64,000 nt of DNA from contig NZ_WQDY01000001.1 in the NCBI RefSeq assembly GCF_013033355.1, forward strand, positions 620,001-684,000. Direction: 5' to 3'. Position numbers and translations under genes: made by a program. Positions 24,021-33,980 of the stretch are shown here, one piece after another (position 1 is the stretch's first letter; each line of letters begins with the position of its first letter). The stretch is from Ruegeria lacuscaerulensis (GTDB taxonomy: Bacteria > Pseudomonadota > Alphaproteobacteria > Rhodobacterales > Rhodobacteraceae). The notes beneath the pieces are model-generated. The model was not told where the DNA came from, ran no database searches, and was given only the letters and a program-made list of their open reading frames with translations.

Positions 24021-26690
24021 TTACCCCTCCAATACCTGTTCGGCGGCCTTGATGGCCGCATCCGCATTCGACGCATCTCGGCCACCGCCTTGCGCCATGT
24101 CCGGGCGACCACCGCCGCCCTTGCCGCCCAGCTCGACCACTGCGGCGCGCACCAGATCCACGGCCGAGACCTTTTCGGTCAGGTCCGCGGTCACTCCAGC
24201 CGCTACAGCCGCCTTGCCACCCGCATCCGCGATCAGCAGAACCGCACCTGACCCAAGACGGCTTTTGTGTTCGTCGATCAACGCGGGAAGGTCTTTTCCG
24301 GAAACGCCGCTCAGCGCCTGCGCCAAGAACGGTACACCGTTCACATCCTTCGCCTCAGCACTGCCCTGCCCCGAACCGCCCGCCATCGCCAGATCACGGC
24401 GCAATTGGGCCACTTCGTTCTGCAGCGCTTTGCGTTCGTCCAGCAGGGATTTCACGCGCCCAACCACATCATCAGGCTGCGCCTTCAACTCGGACGCAAT
24501 CTGGCCCAACCGTTGATCCTGCGCCGACAGGTGGCGGAACGCCTCATCCCCGGTCAGAGCTTCGATCCGGCGCACACCGGCGCTGCTGGCACTGTCGCCC
24601 AACACCACAAAAGTGCCGATATCCCCGGTCTGGCGCACATGGGTGCCGCCGCACAGTTCAATCGACCATGTTTCGCCATCCTGACCTTTACCCGTGGGCG
24701 CTTTGCCCATCGAGACAACCCGCACCTCGTCACCGTATTTCTCACCAAACAGCGCCTGCGCGCCCAGATCCCGCGCGTCGTCGGGCGTCATGATCCGCGT
24801 CTCGACGGCCGAATTCTGGCGAATGAATACGTTCACTTCACGCTCGACTTTTTGCAGTTCTTCGACGCTCAGCGCTTTGGAGTGGCTGAAGTCGAACCGC
24901 AGCCGGTCCGCCGCGTTCAAAGAGCCGCGCTGCGCCACATGGTCGCCCAGCGTTTCGCGCAGCGCCTCGTGCAGCAGGTGCGTGGCCGAGTGGTTTGCCC
25001 GGATCGCGCTGCGGCGGGTGTGATCGACCTCAAGCTCGACCCCGTCGCCTTTGGACAGCGTGCCCTGGCTGACGGTCACCTTATGCGCATAGACCTTACC
25101 TTCGGCAAATTTGCGCGTGTCTTCGACCTTGGCCACATCCTGCAAATTTTCAAGCCGCCGAATTTCGCCGGTATCCCCGACCTGACCACCGGCCTCACCA
25201 TAGAACGGGGTCTGGTTCACGATGACCCAACCGGTGCCACCCTGCTCGATGGTGTCGACCAGCGCGCCATCCACGACCAGAGCAGCCACCTGCCCTTCGG
25301 CTTTTTCGGCATCATAGCCAAGGAAATCCGTGGCCCCGGCGCTGTCCAGCACGTCAAACCAAACGGCCTGATCCGCCGCCTCGCCCGAGCCCGCCCAAGC
25401 AGCGCGCGCCTTGGCCTTTTGTTCGGCCATGGCTGCATCGAACCCGTCGGTATCCACGGTCCGGCCCTTTTCACGCAGCGCATCCTGCGTCAAATCCAGC
25501 GGGAAGCCATAGGTGTCATAGAGCTTGAACGCCGCATCACCGGGCAGAGCCTCACCTTCGGGCAGGCCCGCGACCTCATCATCCAGCAGTTTCAGACCGC
25601 GATCCAAGGTCTGCTTGAACCGAGTTTCCTCAAGCAGCAGTGTTTCTTCGATCAGCACCTGCGCCTGTCCCAGTTCCGTATATTGCGCACCCATAAGCTG
25701 CACCAGCGAGGGCACGAGGCGATGCATTACCGGATCTTTCGCGCCCAGCAGATGCGCATGGCGCATGGCGCGGCGCATGATCCGACGCAGAACATAGCCG
25801 CGCCCGTCATTGCTGGGCATCACTCCATCGGCAATCAGGAACGAGGTCGACCGCAGGTGATCCGCAATCACGCGGTGATGCACGTTCTGATCGCCATAAG
25901 GATCAACGCCGGTGGCATCGGCAGACGCTTCGATCAGCGTTTTGAACAGGTCGGTGTCATAGTTGTCATGGCTGCCCTGCAGCAGCGCGCCGATCCGCTC
26001 CAGCCCCATGCCGGTGTCAATGGACTGCATGTCCAGCTCCACCATCGAGCTATCCTCGAACTGTTCATTCTGCATGAACACGATGTTCCAGATTTCGATG
26101 AACCGGTCGCCATCTTCCTCGGCCGAGCCCGGAGGGCCGCCCCAGATGTGATCGCCGTGGTCATAGAAAATCTCGGTGCACGGGCCGCACGGGCCGGTCG
26201 GGCCCATCTGCCAGAAATTGTCATTGGTGGCGATGCGGATGATCCGGTCTTCGGGCACGCCGACCTTTTTCCAGATTTCGAAAGCTTCATCGTCGGTGTG
26301 ATAGACCGTGGTCAGCAGGCGGTTCTTGTCGATGCCGAATTCCTTGGTGATCAGCTCCCACGCGAAGGGGATCGCCTCATGCTTGAAGTAATCCCCAAAC
26401 GAGAAATTCCCCAGCATCTCAAAGAATGTATGGTGGCGCGCGGTATAGCCCACATTGTCCAGATCGTTGTGTTTGCCACCTGCGCGCACACACTTCTGCG
26501 CAGTGGTCGCCCGGCTGTAATCGCGCGTCTCAAGCCCGGTGAACAGGTTCTTGAACTGCACCATGCCCGAGTTCACGAACATCAGGGTAGGGTCATTGCG
26601 CGGCACGAGCGGGCTGGACGCCACAACTTCATGCCCCTGTTTGGCGAAATAGTTCAGAAAGGTCGATCGGATATCGTTCAGCGTGGGCAT
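24021..26690 (-). CDS. alaS: Alanyl-tRNA synthetase
   Basis: Complete class II AlaRS, 889 residues. The aminoacylation domain starts [42 protein letters not shown]. The editing domain carries the zinc-site motifs [11 protein letters not shown] and [15 protein letters not shown], which clear mischarged Ser and Gly. The C-Ala/DHHA1 domain ends [19 protein letters not shown], the normal conserved end. Downstream of recA, 138 bases apart, in the same direction; recA-alaS order is common in bacteria. A DUF1330 gene follows immediately. Confidence 0.97.
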   Translation of the reverse strand: MPTLNDIRSTFLNYFAKQGHEVVASSPLVPRNDPTLMFVNSGMVQFKNLFTGLETRDYSRATTAQKCVRAGGKHNDLDNVGYTARHHTFFEMLGNFSFGDYFKHEAIPFAWELITKEFGIDKNRLLTTVYHTDDEAFEIWKKVGVPEDRIIRIATNDNFWQMGPTGPCGPCTEIFYDHGDHIWGGPPGSAEEDGDRFIEIWNIVFMQNEQFEDSSMVELDMQSIDTGMGLERIGALLQGSHDNYDTDLFKTLIEASADATGVDPYGDQNVHHRVIADHLRSTSFLIADGVMPSNDGRGYVLRRIMRRAMRHAHLLGAKDPVMHRLVPSLVQLMGAQYTELGQAQVLIEETLLLEETRFKQTLDRGLKLLDDEVAGLPEGEALPGDAAFKLYDTYGFPLDLTQDALREKGRTVDTDGFDAAMAEQKAKARAAWAGSGEAADQAVWFDVLDSAGATDFLGYDAEKAEGQVAALVVDGALVDTIEQGGTGWVIVNQTPFYGEAGGQVGDTGEIRRLENLQDVAKVEDTRKFAEGKVYAHKVTVSQGTLSKGDGVELEVDHTRRSAIRANHSATHLLHEALRETLGDHVAQRGSLNAADRLRFDFSHSKALSVEELQKVEREVNVFIRQNSAVETRIMTPDDARDLGAQALFGEKYGDEVRVVSMGKAPTGKGQDGETWSIELCGGTHVRQTGDIGTFVVLGDSASSAGVRRIEALTGDEAFRHLSAQDQRLGQIASELKAQPDDVVGRVKSLLDERKALQNEVAQLRRDLAMAGGSGQGSAEAKDVNGVPFLAQALSGVSGKDLPALIDEHKSRLGSGAVLLIADAGGKAAVAAGVTADLTEKVSAVDLVRAAVVELGGKGGGGRPDMAQGGGRDASNADAAIKAAEQVLEG

Positions 26691-26769
26691 TAGGCTCTCT
26701 CAGCGCGCAATCATCTTGTTCGAAAACGGGTTTATCGCTGTCCCTGCGGATAGTCCACAGGTGAGGCTG

Positions 26770-26803
26770 CGCAAACGAAACAAGGCGGCCCCAATGGACC
26801 GCC
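26770..26803 (-). terminator. Rho-independent terminator of recA
   Basis: On the reverse strand GGCGGTCC and GGGCCGCC (26784-26803) pair over 8 bases, including one G-T pair, around ATTG and are followed by TTGTTTCGTTT. It lies 26 bases after the recA stop, between recA and alaS. Confidence 0.7.
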
Positions 26804-26828
26804 CTGCGTTCACAATTCCGGGATGCCG

Positions 26829-27896
26829 TCAGGCTTCTAAAATATCGTCGTCCTCAGTGGCACCGGGCGGCATATCGAAATCCAACCCATGCGCAGCGCG
26901 GATTTTGTCCTCAATCTCCAGCGCCGAGCGGCTGTTGTCGCGCAGATATTGTTTGGCATTCTCACGCCCCTGCCCGATCCGCTCGTCCCCGTAGCTGAAC
27001 CAAGAGCCCGACTTCTCAACCACACCGGCCTTAACGCCCAGATCCAGCAGCTCGCCCATCTTGCTGATGCCCTCGCCATACATGATGTCGAATTCCACCT
27101 GTTTGAACGGCGGGGCCACCTTATTCTTGACGACCTTGACGCGGGTCTGATTGCCGACCACTTCGTCGCGGTCCTTGATCGCGCCGATACGCCGGATGTC
27201 CAAACGAACCGAGCTGTAGAATTTCAGCGCGTTACCCCCAGTGGTCGTCTCCGGGCTGCCAAACATCACACCGATTTTCATCCGTATCTGGTTGATGAAG
27301 ATCACCATACAGTTCGAACGGCTGATCGAACCGGTTAGCTTGCGCATTGCCTGGCTCATCAAACGGGCCTGCACGCCGACATTGCTGTCGCCCATGTCGC
27401 CCTCAAGCTCGGATTTCGGCGTCAGCGCTGCAACCGAGTCGACCACAACCATGTTCACCGCGCCCGAGCGGACCAGCGTATCGGTGATCTCAAGCGCCTG
27501 TTCTCCGGTGTCGGGCTGTGAGATTAGCAACTCATCCAGATCGACACCCAGCTTGCGGGCATATTGCGGGTCCAGCGCGTGTTCCGCGTCAACGAACGCA
27601 CAGACACCGCCACGCTTTTGCTGTTCTGCAATGCAATGCAGCGTCAGCGTCGTCTTGCCCGAGCTTTCTGGCCCGTAAATCTCAACAATCCGGCCCATCG
27701 GCAAGCCGCCGATCCCCAGCGCGATATCCAGACCCAGCGAGCCGGTCGAGCTGGCCTCGATATCCTGTTTGGAGTCCTCACCCAGCTTCATGATCGAACC
27801 CTTGCCGAACTGCCGTTCAATCTGGGCCAGCGCGCTGTCGAGCGCCTTTTGCTTGTCTGCGTTTTTCTTGTCGCTCATCGTCAGAAGATCCGCCAT
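26829..27896 (-). CDS. recA: Recombinase RecA
   Basis: A 355-residue RecA that forms the nucleoprotein filament for homologous recombination and triggers LexA self-cleavage. Walker A is GPESSGKTT, loop L1 includes the [10 protein letters not shown] region, and loop L2 is [27 protein letters not shown]. The C-terminus is acidic ([10 protein letters not shown]). Two in-frame starts are plausible: ATG at 27896 ([10 protein letters not shown]) and ATG at 27878. I use 27896, preceded by GAAGG and AGG. An SOS box lies 56 bases upstream of it. Confidence 0.97.
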   Translation of the reverse strand: MADLLTMSDKKNADKQKALDSALAQIERQFGKGSIMKLGEDSKQDIEASSTGSLGLDIALGIGGLPMGRIVEIYGPESSGKTTLTLHCIAEQQKRGGVCAFVDAEHALDPQYARKLGVDLDELLISQPDTGEQALEITDTLVRSGAVNMVVVDSVAALTPKSELEGDMGDSNVGVQARLMSQAMRKLTGSISRSNCMVIFINQIRMKIGVMFGSPETTTGGNALKFYSSVRLDIRRIGAIKDRDEVVGNQTRVKVVKNKVAPPFKQVEFDIMYGEGISKMGELLDLGVKAGVVEKSGSWFSYGDERIGQGRENAKQYLRDNSRSALEIEDKIRAAHGLDFDMPPGATEDDDILEA

Positions 27897-27951
27897 TGTC
27901 CTGTCGCCTTCTCTTGTGTCACACCCTTGAACGGGCGGCAATCACTGCTTT

Positions 27952-27966
27952 GTTCGCCTCTTGTTC
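27952..27966. promoter_or_regulatory. LexA (SOS) box upstream of recA
   Basis: GTTC-N7-GTTC (GTTC at 27952-27955 and 27963-27966) is the exact direct-repeat consensus for alphaproteobacterial LexA. It lies 56 bases upstream of the recA start codon and would give damage-inducible expression. It reads in this form on the forward strand and as GAAC-N7-GAAC on the recA strand. Confidence 0.8.
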
Positions 27967-28088
27967 CTTATGAGATCAAAAAGAGAACATTTCAACTAAA
28001 ACTTACAATATTTACTCTTGGGCAATTGTGTTAAAGAGTCGTTTACGCCACTGTACAAAGATAACCACTCGTTCTGGCAGACACATAA

Positions 28089-28682
28089 ATGCTTGTTTTC
28101 TATGAGGAACGCCTGGCGTTTCTGGCTGTTCCCAAAACCGGCAGCACCGCATATCACTCAGCTCTGAAAGACCGGGCGGACCTTGTCGTGACCGGTCCTC
28201 CGGCATTGAAACACGCTCCAGTTCGGCGATGTGACAGGTTTTTTCAGAATATCTTCCGAAAAATGTATGACACTGACATGGAGATCATGGCCGTCGTCCG
28301 GGAACCAATCGACTGGTTAGGCAGTTGGTACAAGTTTCGTAGCCGTGACGAACGGATTGGGCATCCGCACTCGACCCGCGACATGAGCTTCGATGACTAC
28401 GTTCAGGCCTATATGAAGTCACCCCGCCCCGAATACGCAGATGTCGGCAGTCAGAGTCAGTTTTTCCGCACGCGCAGCAATGGCCGCGGTGCGGATCATG
28501 TGTTCAAATACGAGAATCAAGACAAGATTCTGGATTTTCTGGAAAACCGACTGGACATGAAGATTGCTCTGCAGCGCGAAAACGTCTCTCCAACCCGTGA
28601 CTTGGCGCTAAGTGCAAAGACTGAACAGAAGTTCCGCAAACGTCATGCGCTGGAATTTGAGTGCCACGAAAAAGCGCAGTAG
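28089..28682 (+). CDS. Sulfotransferase-like protein
   Basis: A 197-residue protein with two landmarks of PAPS-dependent sulfotransferases. The N-terminal LAFLAVPKTGSTAYHSAL corresponds to the 5'-phosphosulfate loop (P-K-T-G-S/T), and MAVVREPIDWLGSWYKFRSR corresponds to the 3'-phosphate-binding region (R-x-P...S). The rest is short and the C-terminal part is helical and charged. It is smaller than classical sulfotransferases, as is common in Rhodobacterales. It diverges from recA, and its stop lies four bases before the end of the convergent cckA gene. A near-consensus CtrA-like box (TTAA-N7-TTTAC, 28031-28046) lies upstream. The acceptor is unknown. Confidence 0.72.
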   Translation: MLVFYEERLAFLAVPKTGSTAYHSALKDRADLVVTGPPALKHAPVRRCDRFFQNIFRKMYDTDMEIMAVVREPIDWLGSWYKFRSRDERIGHPHSTRDMSFDDYVQAYMKSPRPEYADVGSQSQFFRTRSNGRGADHVFKYENQDKILDFLENRLDMKIALQRENVSPTRDLALSAKTEQKFRKRHALEFECHEKAQ

Positions 28683-28686
28683 CGTA

Positions 28687-30978
28687 TCAGTTCATTTGCC
28701 GAAACACCGCTTCGGTCAATTGGTTCAATGAGAATGGTTTCGGCAAAAAGGCCGAGTTTGCGATCTCAGGTCCCGAATCTCCGAACGCGCCTTCGGTGTA
28801 ACCGGACATGAAGATAACCTGCACATCTGCGCGCTTTTCCATCGCAGTTCGTACCCAGGTTGGACCATCGAGTCCGGGCATCACGACATCGGTTACAAAC
28901 ACATCTACATGCAATGTTTCATCTTCTAGCAGTCTCAACGCTTCTTCACCCGAGTCGGCCTCGAGCACCGTGTAACCTTTCAAGCGCAGAGCCCGCGTAG
29001 CAAACGCACGAACCGGTGCTTCATCCTCAACCAGTAAGACGACGCCTTCGCCCTGGCGGGCATTCAGAACTTCGGGCTGTACGTCTTGGCTGGGCTCGAT
29101 TTTCTGCGGCGTGGCTGAAATCGGCAAGAACACCGTAAATTCCGTGCCCTGCCCTTGCACGCTGTCGACGAAAATAAACCCGCCCGTCTGTTTGACTATG
29201 CCATACACCGTCGAAAGACCCAGACCCGTACCTTCGCCGGTTCTTTTTGTGGTATAGAACGGCTCGAAGACTTTTTGCAGCTTGTCTGCCGGTATACCCA
29301 CCCCACTGTCGACGACTTTTACAGTCACATACTCGCCCGGCGGAACTGTCGCGCGGTCGCGGCGCAAAGAATCCGTCAGCGAAACGACTTCGGTTTCGAT
29401 CCGAACCTCCCCGCCTTCGGGCATCGCGTCACGGGCATTGACCACAAGGTTCATGAACACCTGTTCAAGCTGTCTTTTGTCGGCGCGCACGGGCTTTAGG
29501 ACTGGATCGTGGCTGAGTGTCAAACGCACTTTCTCACCGACCAGCCGGTTCAACAAGTGAATCAGATCCGAAATTGTGTCGCGCAGGTCCAGAACCTCTG
29601 GCTGAAGTGTTTGCTTGCGCGAAAAAGCCAACAGTTGACTGACCAGAGCAGCCGCCCTGTTCGCATTCTGGTTTATCTGCACCAGATCACCGTAGTTCGG
29701 GTCATTCTGATCGTGCCGCAGCAATAGCAGGTCACAATGACCGGATATTGCTGTCAGCAAGTTGTTGAAATCATGCGCGACACCACCGGCAAGCTGCCCG
29801 ACAGCCTGCATCTTTTGTCCCTGCACAAACTGAGCCTCAAGTGTCTTAAGCTCGGTCGCATCGTTGAGCACGGCAATCAGGCACACCTGACCATCATTAA
29901 CCACTCTGTTCAGCGTCACCTGAACGAATACGTCTTTGTCTTGCCGTGTCAGGCGCAAAAATTCGGATTTGGGCGTGGCGTCCTCGATAGCGGCGCGCGA
30001 CAACCACTCCTGAATCGGGTAACCCAATCCCTGCATCATTTGCGAGACATTCGTCTCGCCTTTCTGAAAATCGCCAACCAGTTTGATTGCCAATCTGTTT
30101 GCATCCAGAACGACCCCGTCCGGTGCGATGCACATGATTGGAACCGGCAAATCCGCAAAACGTGTTTCTGTTGTCGGTGGCGTGGTCACTTGGACAGGTA
30201 AAACCAGCATTTCACGCGCAGACCCCGAACGAGAAAGCTCTGCCACGGTGACATTCAACGGGGCGCTTGAGGCGTTGGCCTGTGTGATCTCACCCGGTGC
30301 AGGTTGGCCGGAATTGAAGACTTGATCTGTGTTTTCCGGTTTGTAGCCCAATACATGCTCGGCCATTCCATTGGCCCTCAGCACAGTTCCATTTCGCCCA
30401 AGTGTCAAAACAGGAACTGCCACATCATCCCAACGGCCTTCAGCCCCAAGGTGAAACCGCCAGCAATACAGATCGTGCCCGACCGAGAATACTGTCACCG
30501 GGATGGTAGACCCGATAGTCACCACATCTTCGCTGGACTTTCCGTGAATCTCAGCCAGAGACTGAAGACGTAAAAGGATTGACGCTGGATTGGCGAAAAC
30601 TGACATCAAGCAGCTTTCCAACCGGTTACCGGGGAAAGCGTGTAACTGAATTCTGGCAGCTGCGTTTGACGAAAGAACAAGCCCGTCCGCATTGGCAATG
30701 ACGCCTGGAAACAAGTCCTGTTCAGTGAAAGTACTCATAACTTCAATGGCACGTCGGATAGACCAATCCGCAAACCAACCCTTGAGTGCGACCAGAACTC
30801 CTGCCGTGAACAATGAAATTCCGGCGACGGCGAACTCAGTCTTCCAGCCGGTCGGCAAAACATTTGTGAGAGGTGCAAGTCCGATGACGATGCCAAATAC
30901 CAACACGGACATCAGTCGCAGTGGAATCGGAGATTTCCTTATGGAAGGATCCGACAAAAAACTTGAAACTTCAGTCAT
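28687..30978 (-). CDS. cckA: Hybrid histidine kinase, CckA type
   Basis: A 763-residue membrane hybrid kinase. Two membrane helices (about 22-41 and 48-66) are followed by PAS-like regions (about 85-300), a DHp helix with phospho-accepting His402 (QLAGGVAHDFNNLLTAI, diagnostic of CckA), an HATPase domain (NARDAM, DSGVGIP, FEPFYTTK, GTGLGLS) and a receiver with Asp697 (VTDVVMPGLDGP) and Lys747-type PKPFS. In Caulobacter, CckA sends phosphate through ChpT to CtrA and CpdR; in Rhodobacteraceae this pathway controls motility, gene transfer agents and cell-cycle functions. A palindromic CtrA box lies upstream, implying feedback. Adjacent to recA and rsmB. Confidence 0.9.
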   Translation of the reverse strand: MTEVSSFLSDPSIRKSPIPLRLMSVLVFGIVIGLAPLTNVLPTGWKTEFAVAGISLFTAGVLVALKGWFADWSIRRAIEVMSTFTEQDLFPGVIANADGLVLSSNAAARIQLHAFPGNRLESCLMSVFANPASILLRLQSLAEIHGKSSEDVVTIGSTIPVTVFSVGHDLYCWRFHLGAEGRWDDVAVPVLTLGRNGTVLRANGMAEHVLGYKPENTDQVFNSGQPAPGEITQANASSAPLNVTVAELSRSGSAREMLVLPVQVTTPPTTETRFADLPVPIMCIAPDGVVLDANRLAIKLVGDFQKGETNVSQMMQGLGYPIQEWLSRAAIEDATPKSEFLRLTRQDKDVFVQVTLNRVVNDGQVCLIAVLNDATELKTLEAQFVQGQKMQAVGQLAGGVAHDFNNLLTAISGHCDLLLLRHDQNDPNYGDLVQINQNANRAAALVSQLLAFSRKQTLQPEVLDLRDTISDLIHLLNRLVGEKVRLTLSHDPVLKPVRADKRQLEQVFMNLVVNARDAMPEGGEVRIETEVVSLTDSLRRDRATVPPGEYVTVKVVDSGVGIPADKLQKVFEPFYTTKRTGEGTGLGLSTVYGIVKQTGGFIFVDSVQGQGTEFTVFLPISATPQKIEPSQDVQPEVLNARQGEGVVLLVEDEAPVRAFATRALRLKGYTVLEADSGEEALRLLEDETLHVDVFVTDVVMPGLDGPTWVRTAMEKRADVQVIFMSGYTEGAFGDSGPEIANSAFLPKPFSLNQLTEAVFRQMN

Positions 30979-31024
30979 TAAGAACTCAGCTCGTTGGGCC
31001 TGTCGCCAGTAAGCCCAAATAAGG

Positions 31025-31040
31025 TTAAAGACCGCTTAAC
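31025..31040. promoter_or_regulatory. CtrA-binding site upstream of cckA
   Basis: TTAA-N7-TTAAC (31025-31040) is a full match to the CtrA consensus. With the preceding G it is GTTAA-N7-TTAAC... and thus reads as consensus on both strands. It lies 47 bases upstream of the cckA ATG, in the only gap of this stretch, where a promoter is expected. Site identity is strong by sequence; regulation is inferred. Confidence 0.7.
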
Positions 31041-31083
31041 GAAATCGCGGCCACTCTACCTATGCTTGCTATTTTTATCAAAA

Positions 31084-32241
31084 CTACCGCGTCAAGTGTG
31101 CGGTGAAGAAACCGTCTGTTCCGTGTGCTGCGAGCCACAATTTCTGATAGGACATGTTCCAGCCGGAATGCGAACCGAGGAAATTTTCAACGACTTCTTG
31201 GTTTTCCGGGTTCAGCATAGAACAGGTCGCATAAGCTAACGTTCCGTCCGGGGGAACAAAACCAGATGTTTCCTCGAGAATGCTTAATTGCAGCGCGCTC
31301 AACTCCTTTAGACGCTCCGGGGTCAAAGCCCATTTTCCTGCCGGGGCGCGTCTCCAGGAACCGCTGCCCGAACATGGAGCATCAACAAGCACCACATCGA
31401 AAGGTGCTTGCGACCGCACCGCATCAGGCGTCAGGATTGTGACTTGCGCCCCTGCGCGTTCGGCCCGATCAGGCAAATCTCTCATTCGCGCAGGATTAAC
31501 ATCATGAGCAAAAACTTCGACCCCGACATGCGCCGCAATGGCAAGTGATTTTCCACCTCCGCCCGCGCAATAGTCCAAAACGCGCTGACCTGGTTGCAAA
31601 TTCAGATCGGCAACGATGGCTTGACTGGCTGCGTCTTGCAGTTCGACCAGCCCAGTCAAAAATGCCTGACTCTGGGCGACTTTACGCGCGCCATCCAGAA
31701 CCTCCAACGCAGTGTCGCAGGCGTCATGCGCGCGGGCAGTGATACCATCTGCCGCCAACGCAGCAATCGCGCGATCCGAATCCGATTTGATCAGGTTGAC
31801 ACGCAAATGCACCGGAGCACGGGTTTGCAAGGCTTGCGCTACGTTGATTGCCTGGTCCTGCAAAGAGGCTTTAAACACTGGCCACAACCAGTCGGGGATG
31901 TCGTATTGCTCGGCTTCAGACAGGAATGCGCGCCCAGTTTCGTCCTCACCAACGGGCGAAGGGGCGTGCCCAACACCGGTGAAAAGATCGCTTGGGTCAC
32001 TTCCTGCCGCCCTCAGGGCCCCAAGCATCAAGCCACGCCCAGTTTCGGCCCCGCCCAACGCCGCGAAAGACCGTTTGCACCGCAACGCTCCGAACACGTG
32101 ATCCCTAACAGCCGCCCGGTCCTTGGAGCCGGCAAAACGGCTGCGCCGCGCCCATCCTGTCAGGGCCTTTTCGACCGGAACATCCCTGAGAATTTCGTCA
32201 AGGATTTCAATAGAGGCCTGAAAGCGGGCTGCGGGGGTCAT
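31084..32241 (-). CDS. rsmB: 16S rRNA cytosine-C5 methyltransferase, RsmB/NOL1/NOP2/Sun family
   Basis: A 385-residue SAM-dependent RNA methyltransferase. An NusB-like RNA-binding N-terminus (ARFQASIEILDEILRDVPVEKALTGWARRSRFAGSKDRAAVRDHV) precedes a Rossmann domain with VLDYCAGGGGKSLAIA as SAM motif I. The two catalytic cysteines are in VLVDAPCSGSGSWRRAP and LAYATCSMLNPEN. Together these are the m5C signature; in E. coli RsmB modifies C967. ATG at 32241 is preferred over the 32298 start because GGGA is seven bases upstream and the extension is not family-like. It is downstream of guaB, with a terminator between. Confidence 0.88.
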   Translation of the reverse strand: MTPAARFQASIEILDEILRDVPVEKALTGWARRSRFAGSKDRAAVRDHVFGALRCKRSFAALGGAETGRGLMLGALRAAGSDPSDLFTGVGHAPSPVGEDETGRAFLSEAEQYDIPDWLWPVFKASLQDQAINVAQALQTRAPVHLRVNLIKSDSDRAIAALAADGITARAHDACDTALEVLDGARKVAQSQAFLTGLVELQDAASQAIVADLNLQPGQRVLDYCAGGGGKSLAIAAHVGVEVFAHDVNPARMRDLPDRAERAGAQVTILTPDAVRSQAPFDVVLVDAPCSGSGSWRRAPAGKWALTPERLKELSALQLSILEETSGFVPPDGTLAYATCSMLNPENQEVVENFLGSHSGWNMSYQKLWLAAHGTDGFFTAHLTR

Positions 32242-32270
32242 AAAGTCGTCCCATGCGTCTGTAGAAACAC

Positions 32271-32295
32271 AAAACGGCGCCCGAACGGGACGCCG
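32271..32295 (-). terminator. Rho-independent terminator of guaB
   Basis: On the reverse strand CGGCG-t-CCCG and CGGG-CGCCG pair over nine bases with one bulged T and a two-base loop, followed by TTTTGTGTTTC. It lies 20 bases after the guaB stop, ahead of rsmB. Confidence 0.75.
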
Positions 32296-32314
32296 CAATG
32301 CAATTTAAAGCAGG

Positions 32315-33766
<1,452 letters not shown>

Positions 33767-33980
33767 CTAACCCCATGCAAAACCCCGTTTGACGGCGACC
33801 CTATGACATGGATTGCAGCTAAGGAAAAGCCCCTGACCTAAACTAGTTGTCCAACGCGAGCCGATGCCACGCTGAAAAACGACGCAAGTTGCGCAAAACC
33901 TGCCGCTGATTGGCCTTTCCCTTTGCGCACAAACCCATATCTTCCCCGGCATACGCGCGAATACAAAAGGCAGGCCCGAC

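Noticed and set aside
24267..26693. 808-residue forward open frame opposite alaS
   Set aside because: Antisense to a full-length alanyl-tRNA synthetase; His/Arg/Gln-rich translation typical of a shadow frame.
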